A stretch of DNA of 45,157 nt from Rhizomucor pusillus (GCA_900175165.2 FWWN02000199.1:1-45157); one strand, 5' to 3'; numbered from the stretch's first letter, positions 1-11,668 are shown. Notes: generated by a model from the letters alone, not told the origin. Translations and numbers: made by a program.

Positions 1-207
1 AAAAAGAGAGCACAGACCTCATCCAACAAAGTTGGGGGCGAAGGGTTTGGGGGGAGGGAGAGAGAGAGTTTCAAATTGCTCACTTTTTTCACCCACACGC
101 GCGGTTGTCAAACAACGCCTCTCTTGAACCTTTTGTCCTTTTCAAAAGACCTGTGTGGGTTGTGTGTGTGTGTGAGAGAGAGACAGACGTAAAACGCACT
201 ACCAGTC

Positions 208-1311
208 ATGGCGCCCACCAACGATGCAGCATCCACTTCAACGCAAGACGGGGAGGACGAGGTACCGCAAATCCTCGTGCGAACGTACCGACCGACCGAT
301 CGCGATCACGTCGATTTCATGTTTTACAGCACGTACTTTTCACTCGTTCCGGAAGGTGTCAAGCAAAAGTTGATGGCGCCGGCAACGTGGGTTATCGCTG
401 TCGGCGTGTATGCATACCTGATGGCGATTGTGCCGGTGCTCTTGGCAGGTCTGGACGTGCCGAGCTGGAGCAGTCTCGCTCTAAAGATATTTTTGACGGT
501 TGCGTGGACACTCGTTGGCTTCTCGGCGCTTTTTGTCTACACGGATCGGTTTGAACTCGTCGACCGCATTGAACACGTTCGCCAGAACGACTTGAGCGAC
601 CCGGAAATCTATTACCTCAACTATGAAAAGTATGAACGCATTGTAGATGACAACGACGGTGAAAAGGAGCAGGAAACTCCTTCATCATCATCTTCAGATA
701 ATAAGGAAAAGAACAAGAAGAAAAAGAAACGCGTTACTTTTGACAAGGATGCCAAACCTGCGACGGAACTCGTGCGTCAACTGAAACCAGAAAAGGATCG
801 CACCAACTCGCATTTCTGGGTCGTTACCTTGAACAACACACCGGTTGGTATGGTGGGACTTGCAAGTTACAAAACGACCGTCTACGATAAACGCATTCCG
901 ATGGCGCCTGCGTGGAAACGCCTGGGACAATTCTTATGTGACCGATACAACTTGCCCGTGCCAGCATTGTTTGATACGTCCTATCAAGAACCGCGTGTGT
1001 TTGCTGCACCCGACGACGAGAAAATGGCCACGCTGCAGCGTCTCGCCGTCAAGTTGGAGTTCCAGCAATGTGGCCTGGGAGCTATCCTCATCACGCGAGC
1101 GCTTAACTGGGCCAACGAGCACCATATAGAGACGGTGCTGGCAGTAACCAACGAGTTGCAGGGCACGGCAGCCATGATTCTCAGAGACAAGTTTGGTTTC
1201 AAACGGATCAAGAAGGAACGAAAAGGATGGTTCGGGCAATATGAAATACATTGGGCTTGCAATGTCCAAGAATGGATCCAGTCACACCAACAGCAGCTGC
1301 AACAGCAATAA
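208..1311 (+). CDS. Membrane-anchored GNAT N-acetyltransferase
   Basis: Single exon, 367 aa. The C-terminal half carries a GNAT acetyl-CoA-binding fold: a substrate strand around residues 205-225 (VVTLNNTPVGMVGLASY) and motif A around 285-300 (EFQQCGLGAILITRAL, the Q/R-x-x-G-x-G/A type), followed by a closing strand with FGFKRIKK. Two hydrophobic segments (about 60-82 and 88-111) form a hairpin anchor before the catalytic domain, as in NAT8/camello-type acetyltransferases. A lysine-rich, charged linker lies at about 150-195. The protein starts MAPTND, and the ATG is the first in this frame. It ends in a glutamine-rich tail. The acetylated substrate cannot be told from sequence. It converges on the next gene, whose stop is 322 bp away. 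Confidence 0.8.
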   Translation: MAPTNDAASTSTQDGEDEVPQILVRTYRPTDRDHVDFMFYSTYFSLVPEGVKQKLMAPATWVIAVGVYAYLMAIVPVLLAGLDVPSWSSLALKIFLTVAWTLVGFSALFVYTDRFELVDRIEHVRQNDLSDPEIYYLNYEKYERIVDDNDGEKEQETPSSSSSDNKEKNKKKKKRVTFDKDAKPATELVRQLKPEKDRTNSHFWVVTLNNTPVGMVGLASYKTTVYDKRIPMAPAWKRLGQFLCDRYNLPVPALFDTSYQEPRVFAAPDDEKMATLQRLAVKLEFQQCGLGAILITRALNWANEHHIETVLAVTNELQGTAAMILRDKFGFKRIKKERKGWFGQYEIHWACNVQEWIQSHQQQLQQQ

Positions 1312-1633
1312 CAGAAGTATAATAGATCAATACCCACCACCCACTGTCACATAACGTATCCTCCATTTTTGGTTTCTTTGTATTATATAAGACACGATCT
1401 TATTTTCCTTTTAGTTAACCGAAAAAAAGCATCATCTGTTTTACAAATCCCTGGTTGTATATATATGAGTGTGTGTGCGAGTGTGTGTATGTGTACGTTG
1501 TGTGGAAATGAGTGAAAGTGTACGTGTATACGGGAAAGCATGTAAGGTAACAAGAACAAAAGGGGTTGGTTGGTGGATGCAGCGCATGAAGGAAATAATG
1601 ATCTAGAAACGTGAATATAGATAGATGACTAAC
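1312..1633. other. Convergent 3' intergenic region
   Basis: AT-rich spacer between two convergent stop codons, with a TG-rich microsatellite-like stretch at about 1455-1505. No gene or RNA recognised. Confidence 0.5.
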
Positions 1634-4435
1634 TCAGGTAACGAGGAAAATAACGGTATCGTCGTCGATCCAGTCAATGCCTTCAAAGTGGTGAGCATTG
1701 TCGAGGACCCACCGCGTATCCAAGAGAATATCATGTCTTGCAGGATCTATTTGGCTGTATGCAAATGCGGAGCGTGCCATGTGTGCCAGCGGAGCGAGCT
1801 GTGTTTTCACGTACTTTGCGTCGTCTGGGCTCAGTGATGCCAGTTGCTTTGCGTGTTTTTCAAGATGCGTTTTTACGGCGTGCGAGATGCGACCTCTGTT
1901 CTTTGCAGTGTAGTGCCACATATCCTTTGCAATGCCGGTGTTCTGGATGCCGCGTGAAAGCATGGTCCAGTAATGCAAGTGCAAAGTCTCGTACTGCAGG
2001 ATGACTTTCCAGTCGATCGAGGACTTTTGAAAACGCGCTTGGATGGACGCATCCTGGTAAGGCTGTGTCCCGTCGCCGAGGAACTGCTTGCCGATGCGCA
2101 TACGGCAGCGATTGGCTACGCGTAGAAACAGCCGCACGTCGTCGGTGAACGCGGCGAGCGCAGTAACTTGAAGGTCGTACAGGACTCCGCGGTGATCCGT
2201 CATCTGAGCGAGATGGATGCCTGTCGGCGAAGTCACCAGGTATTCCAGAACTTCAGCCATCACGGACTGGAGTTCCACATACTCCTTGTGTGTCAGAGCT
2301 TGCATCCGCCTGAGTAGCCTGATCGCATCCAACAGCGCAGTGATATCCGTCCTAGTTAAATCTGGGGTGCCCAAAATACGACGACTGCTATATTTGGGTA
2401 CCACTCGCGGTACACGGCTGAGGCTGGGAAACGAGTATCCTTGGTCCGACAGAAAGTCCAGCAAGTGTGTATTGTCAGGTACCAACCGCGCTGAGCTGTA
2501 TTCGTCTTGGTCCTCCACAGCATACTCGTTCAAAAAGTACACGCGCACCAAGTTGGCGGCCCAGCGGCTGTACTTGTCGTTGCCAAGGTAATAGTTGGCG
2601 AATGTCAAGGTCGTGACGTTCTGCGAGAGTGCACTCAGGTAATCAGCGGTATCTTCCTTGTCTCTCAAGATAATTGAAGGATCACTATTTTTCTCGTCCG
2701 TCAATGAATCAAACTCGTCTGTGACAGCCAGAGGTGCCAATCGTTGCTGCGTATCTTGCATGATTGTATCCGCACGTGATTGCAAAATATCCATGGCTGC
2801 CACGGCTTCTTTTTGTTTGCTCCAGTAAGCGTATCGCAGCTGGGCCATTTCCGTCTCATTGTAAAGGAACAGCCGGTCCTGTCGAAACGTCTGCCGCGCA
2901 ATCGATTCATCCAAGCTATCGAGCGAAGACTGAATTGCCAAGAGTCGATTGAATGCGCGGATAGACGATGCCTCCTTTTTGCTCTCTTCCTGCTGAGGGT
3001 TGCCGGAAAACAGTCTGAAAACCCAACCGATGGTGCGGAAATTACCCTTATCTGGGCTGTACGATCGTTCCACCGGCTCCCAGGGGACTGTTGGTCGATT
3101 TAATCGTCGATTTTCCAATGCTCCTAATCGCCACAGTAACTCCAACTACCAAATTTGGATAAAATGTCAGACAAAACTGTAAACTTTACAAACCATCTTT
3201 AACTTTACCTTGCTACGCCGCCCGTAGCGCATATTCAGATTATACTCTTCAGTCGCATCGTATCGAAATATGATCTGTGGCTCCTCAGGCGTCTTTGGCC
3301 GTTCATCCAGATTGTTGAGCAGCACAGAGTTGTTGAGTAAACGTGTCATGGGCACGACAAAGTATTTGGTTTCATCGCCGTATCGATCGAGTTGCGCCTT
3401 GATTTCGTGGAATCCGTTGCGGCTCAAATAACAATTTCCGTCAAATGGCATGATCCACTTTGCGTTGGGTATGGATCGCCCATGCTCGATCGCCTTGTTC
3501 CGGCCTCCATTCTATATATACAGATTATTTATATTTTTAGCAACACGCGCGCACATAAACGCACAATCATTCAGCTAAAATGCACTGCTGCAGATAATAC
3601 TTGCATTGTTCATTGCATAGAGATTCTTGTCGTGGTAGGTGTAATCGAGTGCACGCAGCTTGGATACCTTGGAGAAACGTCTGTAATCGTCCGAGTGCAA
3701 AAAGTCGGGTTCCGGGAAATCCTCCAGTCGAAAATCCAATTGCTGGTACTCCTCAACGACAAAGGGGACGCGAATGTATTCCATGTGATACGATTCGAGC
3801 AGCCGCACGATCGCACTCTCGAGACGCGGGTCCGATATACGGTTGAGAAGAAAGATCTTGCGAGTATCTGGAAATTCTGGCTCGTGTTCGAGTATAAAGT
3901 GCAGGTTGGACAGAGTCTGGCCCTCTTTGTGGCGCGGCGGAAGATCGTTGCCGATAATGCGATAGAGAATCAATTGCGTGCGCTCAGGTGCAAGCGGCGA
4001 CGCTGAACGCCGCAGCGACGTATTGCTGGAGTAGTAATCCGAACTCTTAAAGTTGAAAATGGGTATATATCCAAATAGGAACAGCAAGAGTCCTACAGCT
4101 ATCAGCAGCAGTTTGCACCACCGTGAACGTTGGCGGTACTTTAGCAGGCCAGGGTGTAAGAATCGTCTCGGTTCGAGCACCTTGTCCTTGACGGAAAAGT
4201 AGGAGGAAGTAGAATACTTGTCGCCGCCGCCGCCGCCGCGACGTGGAGGGTAGCCAAGATCGACCGAGATGTCGGGCATGTGCGAGTTGAAATTGCCCAT
4301 TTTCCGTTGCTTAGTGTTGTAGTAGTCTGGTGGTGCGCAGTTGTTAACGGGAGATGTAGGCGAGAAATGGGAGTTGGTGGAGGAAGGCGGTCGAGTAGTA
4401 GTGTTTACTTCATGGCCGACAAAAGGTGGTAGCAT
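1634..4435 (-). CDS. Type II membrane protein: glycosyltransferase-like domain fused to alginate-lyase-like domain
   Basis: Three exons: 4435-3605, 3511-3209 and 3145-1634; 881 aa. A short cytosolic tail leads to one membrane span (about 108-125, WCKLLLIAVGLLLFLFGYIP), giving a type II topology typical of Golgi enzymes. The lumenal part begins with a domain containing LILYRIIGNDLPPRH (from 155), NGGRNKAIEHG (278-288) and MPFDGNCYLS (298-307), which I read as a glycosyltransferase-like fold. From about residue 545 to 850 it resembles the alginate lyase (PL5-type, alpha/alpha-toroid) family: TFANYYLGNDKYSRWAANLV, then DHRGVLYDLQ (about 696-705, replacing the family's NNH-x-x-WY) and DGTQP (about 740). 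The first intron only keeps frame with a GC donor (GCAAGT). The second has GTAAAG and TAG. The start could also be the internal MGNFNSHM, 45 residues on. Substrate is unknown; a wall polyuronide is plausible. Confidence 0.7.
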
Positions 4436-5986
4436 GGCTCGCTCACCCTTTTATGTTGTTGCTGTGCAAAAAATAGTAATAAATGTGGAACAGCAAGGAG
4501 GAAGAGAGGGGGGACCAGCGCTCTTTTCCTTTTTTCTTAACCCTCGGATCGACCTCGCACACTACTCGGTTATTGGTACCTGCCGGAAACTGAAACAAAC
4601 AAAAGCCCAGACGATCATCAGAAACGGAGCTATACGTTTTTGTTGCCAAGAAGCCGAATCTGCGTTTGTGTTTTTCTATCGTCACAGTAACGAGTCAAGC
4701 TGCAGGACGGGGTGGACCCTGACCAGAGCTAAGACTGCTGCGGACCAGCGGAATCGATGCTTTTGCAGCACACACGCAGACGCGCAGGGGGTTCAATTTT
4801 TGCCTCATAGTCAAGAAGGCCTGCTTAGCCACAGTCCTTTCGCATTGAGCGACGACGGACAAAAGGGATCTTCGTTCGGGGGCGCGGAACCAATGCAGAA
4901 TTTTTGGAAACCCGGGAACGAACACAATCATCAGCTTCAAATAATAAATTGATTGTTTATATACGTATGTCACGTACAAAGACTGCAAGCTAAAAAAGAT
5001 CATTTGCATAGATACGGAAAGGTTTGTATCAACGATATTCTGACAGAATCTACTCTGATATCTGCATCGGAAACAATGTTGACATTCACCTACAACAACA
5101 TCTTAACATCCAACTGTACTGTGCACGGACTTTACATTTACATGCTATCGTGGCTGCTGATTCTGGACTCCTGTCGTTGAGCATTGGCTACTAACGAACG
5201 ACGTCACACCAACATTAGGCGATTTTGTATGCAATGATTCATTGTCCTTAGGCTTAGAGAGGAGCAAGAATTTTGTGACAGCCACATTCAATTCTTATAT
5301 CATGTGCTGTGTAAAGAAATGCTCGTTTCAATCTGAACCTGTTCCAACTGCTACATATTTGTAAAAAAGCTGGAAAAAATTTTTTCATCGTATGGTGGCG
5401 GTAATTCAGGATCCCCTGAGAAGCGTTTTTTGTTTGATACTATAGTAGCCATGATCTGCAATATCAACACTGTCTGAACCCGTGACATAATGTAGGCAGA
5501 AATCTGGTTGGGAGCCAGTTTACAATCCTGGTCCATGGCTGTGTGACAGGACGTACTTGATTTAACAGTAAGCAACAATATCCGTCGCTGTGATGCCATT
5601 TTTACCAACAATGGAAGAGTGTGGGGCCCCTCCTGATCTGGCTCATACGAACTTTTCCGACTTGTCTAAAATGTCGACTATTGCCTTCATGTGCTCCAAT
5701 AGGCGATGCAGAGTTGCATATTTTCGTGGGAATTTCCAGGCAAAGAAGCGTGCAACAATCTGTTGTTATTGCTGATAGTAATGAAAATTTTCCCAGGAGT
5801 GTGAATGGGTTGTATATGTCATTTCTGATAATATACATCGATCGATAAGATAAGAAAAGAAGAAAGAAAAGATATAGATAAAGAATAGAATACAAAAAAG
5901 AAAAAGAGGAAACAGAGAGAGAGAAAGAGACAAAGCGGAGGAAAAGGAAGATGAGTATGGTTTAAGATGTAGTATCAGAACTTCTA
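4436..5986. other. Intergenic region with possible decayed coding fragment
   Basis: About 1.55 kb. The first 500 bp are the likely promoter of the lyase-like gene. On the minus strand between about 5350 and 5770, peptide-like stretches such as WKFPRKYATLHRLLEHMK are broken by stops and frame changes and fit no normal intron, so this may be a decayed gene or transposon piece. A purine-rich tract (AAAGAGGAAACAGAGAGAG type) lies at about 5850-5950, just after the transporter stop. No RNA gene recognised. Confidence 0.4.
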
Positions 5987-7437
5987 CTATTTGAACTCTT
6001 CTATCAATGCCTCAATGGCAGACTTGCTGCCAAAGATGAGACCGACGATGCCCAAAGCGACGGCGAGGAATCCAAAGATCAGTTCGTAGAAAGGTTTGTT
6101 GAACAGACCGGTCAATCGGTAGTAAAAGAGGACAGGGAAGATGAAGATCAAGGCGCAGTTGGAGAAGGCACCGAGAAGCGACATGATGTTACCGAACGAC
6201 GGTACATAGACCGCGATCAGCACGACAACGACCATGTAAGTGATACGCCAAAGTGCGCGTAGTACAAATTCGAGCAGGCGCGAATGATGGAACGTCGAGA
6301 TGCGCAGCAGTTTCTCCACGTCGAGAGCGAAGGATGTCATCAGGACCGGCATGGCGAGCAAAACGTGGATCGTCATCAAAACAATCGATACAATTTTGGG
6401 TGCGCCGTCAGGCAAATTATTGTAGATGGGTGATAGAGACTGGTCGCCGTAAATAAAGTAGCCAGGCACGGCAGATACAAAGTAGATGACTGTGCATGTG
6501 GTAAGGCCAGCGAAAACGACTCTGTTCCAATGTTCCGGGTGACGCATGCCTGCTTCGGCGTTGGGGTACACGGGGTTGCCACCGTAGCTGAAGGCGATGG
6601 AGCTGAGCGCAACAGGGAATTGATCCCAGATAACAGGGTCGTGGTGCACGTTCGGGTAGCGATCATCCTGCACAGCAACGCCAAGCACGATGAGCACCGT
6701 GATGGCGGTGGTGAGGATACCGACCAAACTGGAAAAACCGACTTCCTTCAAAGATTTGAAAAAAATAAACGGAATGCCAACTGCAGCCGCGCAGATAATC
6801 GTCCAGATGGGGTAGGTAAGCTGCGCCGAGGTGCCGGAACACAATTCATACAGATTCTGGCCTGCTAACATTACGTAAAGGACCGGTACACCGATGAGCG
6901 TAATGGCAGTGAAGAAGAATGCGATCCAGCCGCCGATTTGGCCAAAGGCTGCAGTGGCGACTTCTTGGTACGTTGTCAATCGTGTTCGCCCGTCATAGTA
7001 CAAGCACCGAATGAGAATAATGCTGGAGTCTGCGTTGCGAGTAGTTTAGAAAAGAAAAAGAGGGAGGAGGGGCCGTTTTCGTTGTTAAAAACTTACAGGT
7101 AGAAAAGAACCAGCTGAGGAAGAGGATCAACAAGCCAATCCAGCCACCCTGCTTAAGCGCAAACGGTAGCTGCAACGCACCCATGCCGCATACCACGCAG
7201 ACAATGTTAAAGTATGCAAAGAAGCTTGATCCCTGGGCCTCACGCTTCACGCCGTGAGCATACTGGGTAACATGTTCGTAATCGTCTGCAAAAAGTATGG
7301 TGTGTAAATTACATGTGTATATAAACAAGGGGGATTTGTTTGGAAGAGAGACATAACATACCAACAGAGTTAATTTCAGCGATGGCACCATCGCAAGGAA
7401 TGGACGCCTTTTCAGACGAGGTATCTTTGATGCTCAT
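5987..7437 (-). CDS. Amino acid transporter, AVT / Aa_trans (AAAP) family
   Basis: Three exons: 7437-7362, 7285-7097 and 7029-5987; 435 aa. The hydrophilic N-terminus (MSIKDTSSEK) is followed by about ten or eleven hydrophobic spans. The first carries the AAAP-family signature GMGALQLPFALKQGGWIG. Later spans include WIAFFFTAITLIGVPVLYV and PVALSSIAFSYGGNPVYPN, the F-x-x-H/YGG region typical of this family. Introns are canonical (GTATGT..TGCAG and GTAAGT..ACGCAG) and phases agree. In fungi these carriers move neutral amino acids across the vacuolar or plasma membrane by proton exchange; the exact substrate is not visible. The gene lies head to head with the copper-fist gene, with 482 bp between the start codons. 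An upstream in-frame ATG at 7524 is possible but codes for a poor leader. Confidence 0.85.
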
Positions 7438-7919
7438 GGAAGGTAATCCAGTAGCATCAACCACCGGAGGGTTTGGGAAAAAGAAAGATGGAAAAGAGGA
7501 AAGATGGAGTTCCGTACGTAACAATCATTCATATATTGAATCGGAGCAAAGTCTTGTGTGTGATTCCAGAACAGCTATCTGCTGGTTGGAGAAAGGACAG
7601 AGAGGGGCAGGATGATTAAGGAATCGAGACACCGCTTCCTTACTTAAAGTGCTAAGTAGATGCAGGTTGTTTACCAATTACATAGCAGTTAGACTGTCAG
7701 CGTGGAGTTACACACTGAGAGTTTTTCCCATGCTGCTCAATTTTCTTTGCGATAACGGCACCCCACATCATCCGTCGCTTGCTGACTGAGATTTAATTTT
7801 TTGGGAAAGAAAAAAAAAGTTGGTGGCGGCGGCGGCCGACCGGAGCTCGGCAACAAGGCACGGCGGCTGCGAACGGGGCAACTGGACCACCCAGTTTTTA
7901 TTTATGGCTGCTGCTCGCA
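7438..7919. promoter_or_regulatory. Shared divergent promoter region
   Basis: 482 bp between the start codons of the amino acid transporter (-) and copper-fist factor (+). It holds a GC-rich patch (GGCGGCGGCGGCCGACCGG) at about 7825-7845. No ORF recognised. GCTGA-type copper-response cores occur (for example near 7780), but without a convincing flank. Confidence 0.4.
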
Positions 7920-9055
7920 ATGTTGATTGATGGCAAGAAGGTGGCGTGCGGTAAGCCGTGGTAAAATAAAAGAATATATACTACCAGTCTCTCTAAACTC
8001 TACAACGTGAACGTTCCAGCAACGTGCATCAAGGTAGAATTCATTAATTGCTCAGCATTTGGGGAGTGAACATGCCATTAATAGATTCCTTTTTCTTCTC
8101 CCAGGGTCACAGAGCCTCGCAGTGCAGACACAAAGACCGACAGCTCATTGAGATAAAAAAGAAAGGACGGCCAGCAACGCAGTGTGAGCGATGTCGGGAA
8201 CTTCGGCTTGTTCGACAACTTCATGTAAAGTGCGACTGCAATGATACCAAAGGTAATCAATTGTATACAATAGATATATCTATCCGAGGTATTCGGATAT
8301 TAAAGGGACACGTTTAGATACATCTTCCAAACCAAAATTACATTTATCTTCAGGTTCATGTTTATCATTTGATAGAACAAACTAGACGTGTCCTGACGCA
8401 AAAGGAAAATGACAGGCATAAAGAAACCTTGCCACAGCAACAAACTGGCAACACTTCGTGCGATCGCACCCAAACCTGTTATCACAAAGGAAGAGAAGGA
8501 GGAGGAGCAACCCCAGCAGCTGGAACCGCAACCCGAGCAGCAGCAGCAGCATCCTCATGGAGATCACCATCAGCACCAAGAAGGCCGGCTGTGCAAGTGT
8601 GCAGAAGCAGGCGCAAAGAAATGCTGTTCAAAGGAAAAAATCAACGACGAAGGGCAGAAAATCCGCATTGTCACGTGTCGTTGCGGCGATTCCTGCGCTT
8701 GCCCTGGATGCGACGCGCACCCATCACGCGTAATGCGCGGCAAGCAGGATCCGTACACTGGATACGCTGCTTCTTTCGATCTCGACCCGCGCCGCAGACT
8801 CTCCATTGCAGCTATCTGTGACCAGTCTGATGGGCCTACACCAGACCCGGGGGAGGAGCGCCCGACATTGATATTTTCTGAAGATGGAACAAGGCTGTGT
8901 GGGTGTGGATGCGACTTGCCTTTTGAATCGTGCTCGAATTGTCTGGGTGAACTTTGTCGAGGAGGTAAAAATATGACGCTGACCGTGTGAAATATCTTTT
9001 GTACTAACCAACTGTGCAAGCAGCAACCTACGACGTTCCTTTATCCGATGCATAA
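7920..9055 (+). CDS. Copper-fist transcription factor (Mac1/Cuf1/GRISEA-like)
   Basis: Five exons: 7920-7950, 8020-8033, 8105-8252, 8416-8964 and 9024-9055; 257 aa. Splicing yields MLIDGKKVACATCIKGHR, a canonical copper fist with Zn ligands C10-x2-C13-x8-C22-x-H24, followed by KKKGRPATQCERCRELR with the minor-groove GRP motif. Exon 2 is a 14-nt microexon (TTCCAG before, GTAGAA after) that supplies C13. Downstream lie a His/Gln/Glu-rich linker and three cysteine clusters: LCKC..KCC (about 123-135), CRCGDSCACPGCDAHP (152-167, like the REP-III copper-sensing motif of Mac1) and CGCGCDLPFESCSNC (226-240). The last intron has a TACTAAC branch site and a tandem AAGCAG acceptor, so one extra alanine is possible. 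Such factors control copper uptake or detoxification. The exon 4 acceptor (AATGACAG) is weak but the only one keeping frame. Confidence 0.85.
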
Positions 9056-9264
9056 CCGTCCCCCCTTCCCCTTCTTTCCTGTTCTGCAACAGCAACATGT
9101 ATACTAAACATTCGTAGGAGCCACTGTACATATTAACCTCCCCTCGTGCTTAGGGCTAATCATTCATTCATTTATTCCACACACAAGACATACAATAAAA
9201 TAACAAGGAAGCCATCTTATATATAGAGTACTGTATCAACAATATTGATTGAAAAGAAGAAATA

Positions 9265-10747
9265 TTACTCGTGCTTTCGGCGGTCTCCCTGAGCGCTTCC
9301 CGGGCGCTGCTGTTGATCCAGGGCCGAGAGTGAAGATGATGATGGATGCGAAGGCATGCCTAGCATACCGCTACCGTTCATGGCCGCGTTCATGTATGGG
9401 TATACAAAGCCTGTTTGCTGCTGCGGATACATGTATCCATAGTACCCGTATGCTTGCTGCTGCTGCTGCATGTATTGTAATTGTTGTTGCTGGTCGACAT
9501 GATGGTGGTGGTGAAGATGGTGGCGGCCGTGATGCGTCTTGTTGTTATTGTTGCTCTGATCGCTTGAAGGGGACGCAGAGCGTGGGTATGGCGGCCGATG
9601 ATGATGATATTGAGGATTGTTCATAGCCATCTGTTGGAAACTAATGCTGTGTGATCCAGGCTCGGGCACGCTGGCCAACAAACCCTTGTCGATCTTGACG
9701 TGGGATGTGTTCATTTTCGGCTTTTGACGTTTGAGCTCGGCCTTTTCCTGCTCCAGCTGCTGCAACAATTCGATGCCTGATACGCTCTTTACTCGCTGAT
9801 GCTGAAGCTGTTGATGCTGCTGCTGCTGCTGCTGCCATGGCTGCAAGAATGATGGATTGTGCTGCTGCTGTTGTTGCTGTTGTTGTTGTTGCTGGAATTG
9901 AGCCAATTGTGCTTGATGATAGAATTGCATTTGTTGCATATGGTACAAATGTGATCCTTCCGGAGAAGCAATGTTGTTGTTGTTGATGCTAGTGGGATTG
10001 CTGCTGCTGCTATCAGCAACAGGTCCCTTGACGTGATGGCCGCTGCCTCCTCCGCTGCTTCCATCGGAGTGGCGTTTCACAGGTGTTGCCGGACGAGGTG
10101 CAGGGGATCGGCGACCGCTGTTGCCCATGGTTGCGAGGTTGCTGGTGGACCCGACACCGCTTATCCGTCGATACATTGGGCTTGCTGCTGCTGCTGTGAC
10201 AGGAGTCTCGGCATCACTTTCGTTATCGTCTTGATTTTAAAAAAACATAGGAAAATCAGTATACATGTACATGATGCTCGTGTAGAAAAAGCTTCTTATT
10301 TACCATCATCCTCTTCATCCTCGTCATCGCTAGGCAGGGGCTGCTGCGTCTTTCGGTGCTGCCGGGACGCTTGCTTGGCCTTTTGCTGCTGCTGCTGCTG
10401 CTCAATTGGCTTCTTGCGGACGTTCATATCTTGTTCATCATCTGAACTGTCGCTTGCTTGTACGTTATCGTCGTCGTCGTCACTGTCCTCATCGTCGCTA
10501 GGCATGCATTGTCTGTTACGGTCCCTGCTGCGCGGCGTTTTCTTTTCTGCATGGTGCATTGCATGCATAGTCAGACAACATTCGAATACATAATCCCAGC
10601 AGCAAAAAAAATTTCATGCTAACCTTGAGTTACAGTTATCGAGGGCGTTGGCGCTGCTGCCGGTATCATTGTCGCGGAAGAGGAGGAGGGCGAATCAAAG
10701 GATAATCGACTAAAATCGATCGCAAAAGTCTCGAGGCTGCCAGACAT
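9265..10747 (-). CDS. Intrinsically disordered polyglutamine protein
   Basis: Three exons: 10747-10624, 10546-10304 and 10229-9265; 443 aa; all splice sites canonical or near so (GTTAGC, GTAAAT). No domain recognised. The N-terminus is MSGSLETFAIDFSRLSF, followed by two acidic Ser/Asp-rich blocks (SDDEDSDDDDD and SDDEDEEDD) around a QQQQQQ tract and basic segment, then a Ser/Gly/Asn region and long Gln/His-rich stretches. The one ordered-looking piece is ELLQQLEQEKAELKRQKPKM, a short coiled coil. Composition suggests a nuclear or RNA-granule protein, but that is inference. The CAG/CTG tracts could vary in length between strains. It ends 210 bp from the convergent copper-fist gene. Confidence 0.7.
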
Positions 10748-11668
10748 GAAGGAAGGAGAGAGGGAAAGATTCAATTGATCGATCAAATAAAGAGTGACAA
10801 GGAGAGAGCAAAAGAGAAATAGAGAGAGAGAGAGAGAGAAAGAAAGAAGGAAGCTAGCTTTAGTTGATTTTATTCTTGCTTATAAAATTTGCTTTTAAAT
10901 GGTTTATTTTGACGTGGCGAAGGAGAGAGCGCCCCTTGCAGACCAAAAATAGCACTTTTGCTCAATTTATCATATTTTGACGTGGTTCTGGCCAAGGTCG
11001 GTCTCGCCCCATATATATACAACACGTTAATTGCTTGTCGACAACGGGCGCCCCTGTCTCGATCCGTCGTTAACCAGATCGGCACCCACGCACGTAAAAA
11101 ACAAAAACCTTCTTTCTCTTGATGAGCGCTACTTGCTTTTTATGTTTCGAGCATAATCATGTACGAGGACAACGAAAATGCTAAAAATTTCCACCAAGCG
11201 CTCCTCGTACCACACGTGGTCGCACCATCGCTGGAATGCGGTCCGACCTTTTTACCAATGCTTTCTTTCTCTGTCCCCTCCTCCTCGGCCCAAACTTGAC
11301 ATGACCTTGTTTGCATAGCCGCTAAAATGGAAACCGTCCGCATTAACAACAGCGATAATAAGCGCCGCCAATCTTTTAAGCTGGCATTTTTCGGTCGTTC
11401 AACTTGATGCAGCACACCACCTTATATTCGTTCATCACACCAATATTGTGTCCTCAAAGTAGATCCTCGACGATCAAATAACAACAATGATCAAGACAAG
11501 TTATTCAGGAGACAATGCAGAGCAATACCATTGTGATGAGAAGAAAAAGAGAGTAAATCCATGAATTGGCTTTTTTTGTTCTTCTTTCATTCAATCATTC
11601 CATCATCACTGCTTCTAATCTACAGTGGGGACATCGGATATACAAAGGGAGAAGAAGGATCATCTCGC
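10748..11668. other. Intergenic region
   Basis: About 920 bp. Next to the polyQ gene start is a purine tract with (GA)n at about 10815-10850, probably in its promoter or leader. The rest is AT-rich and lies downstream of the V-ATPase gene. Short ORFs at 10870-11085 and 11140-11415 look non-coding. Confidence 0.4.

Noticed and set aside
4341..4952. 203-codon plus-strand ORF
   Set aside because: Overlaps the start and promoter of the lyase-like gene and has no protein family features.
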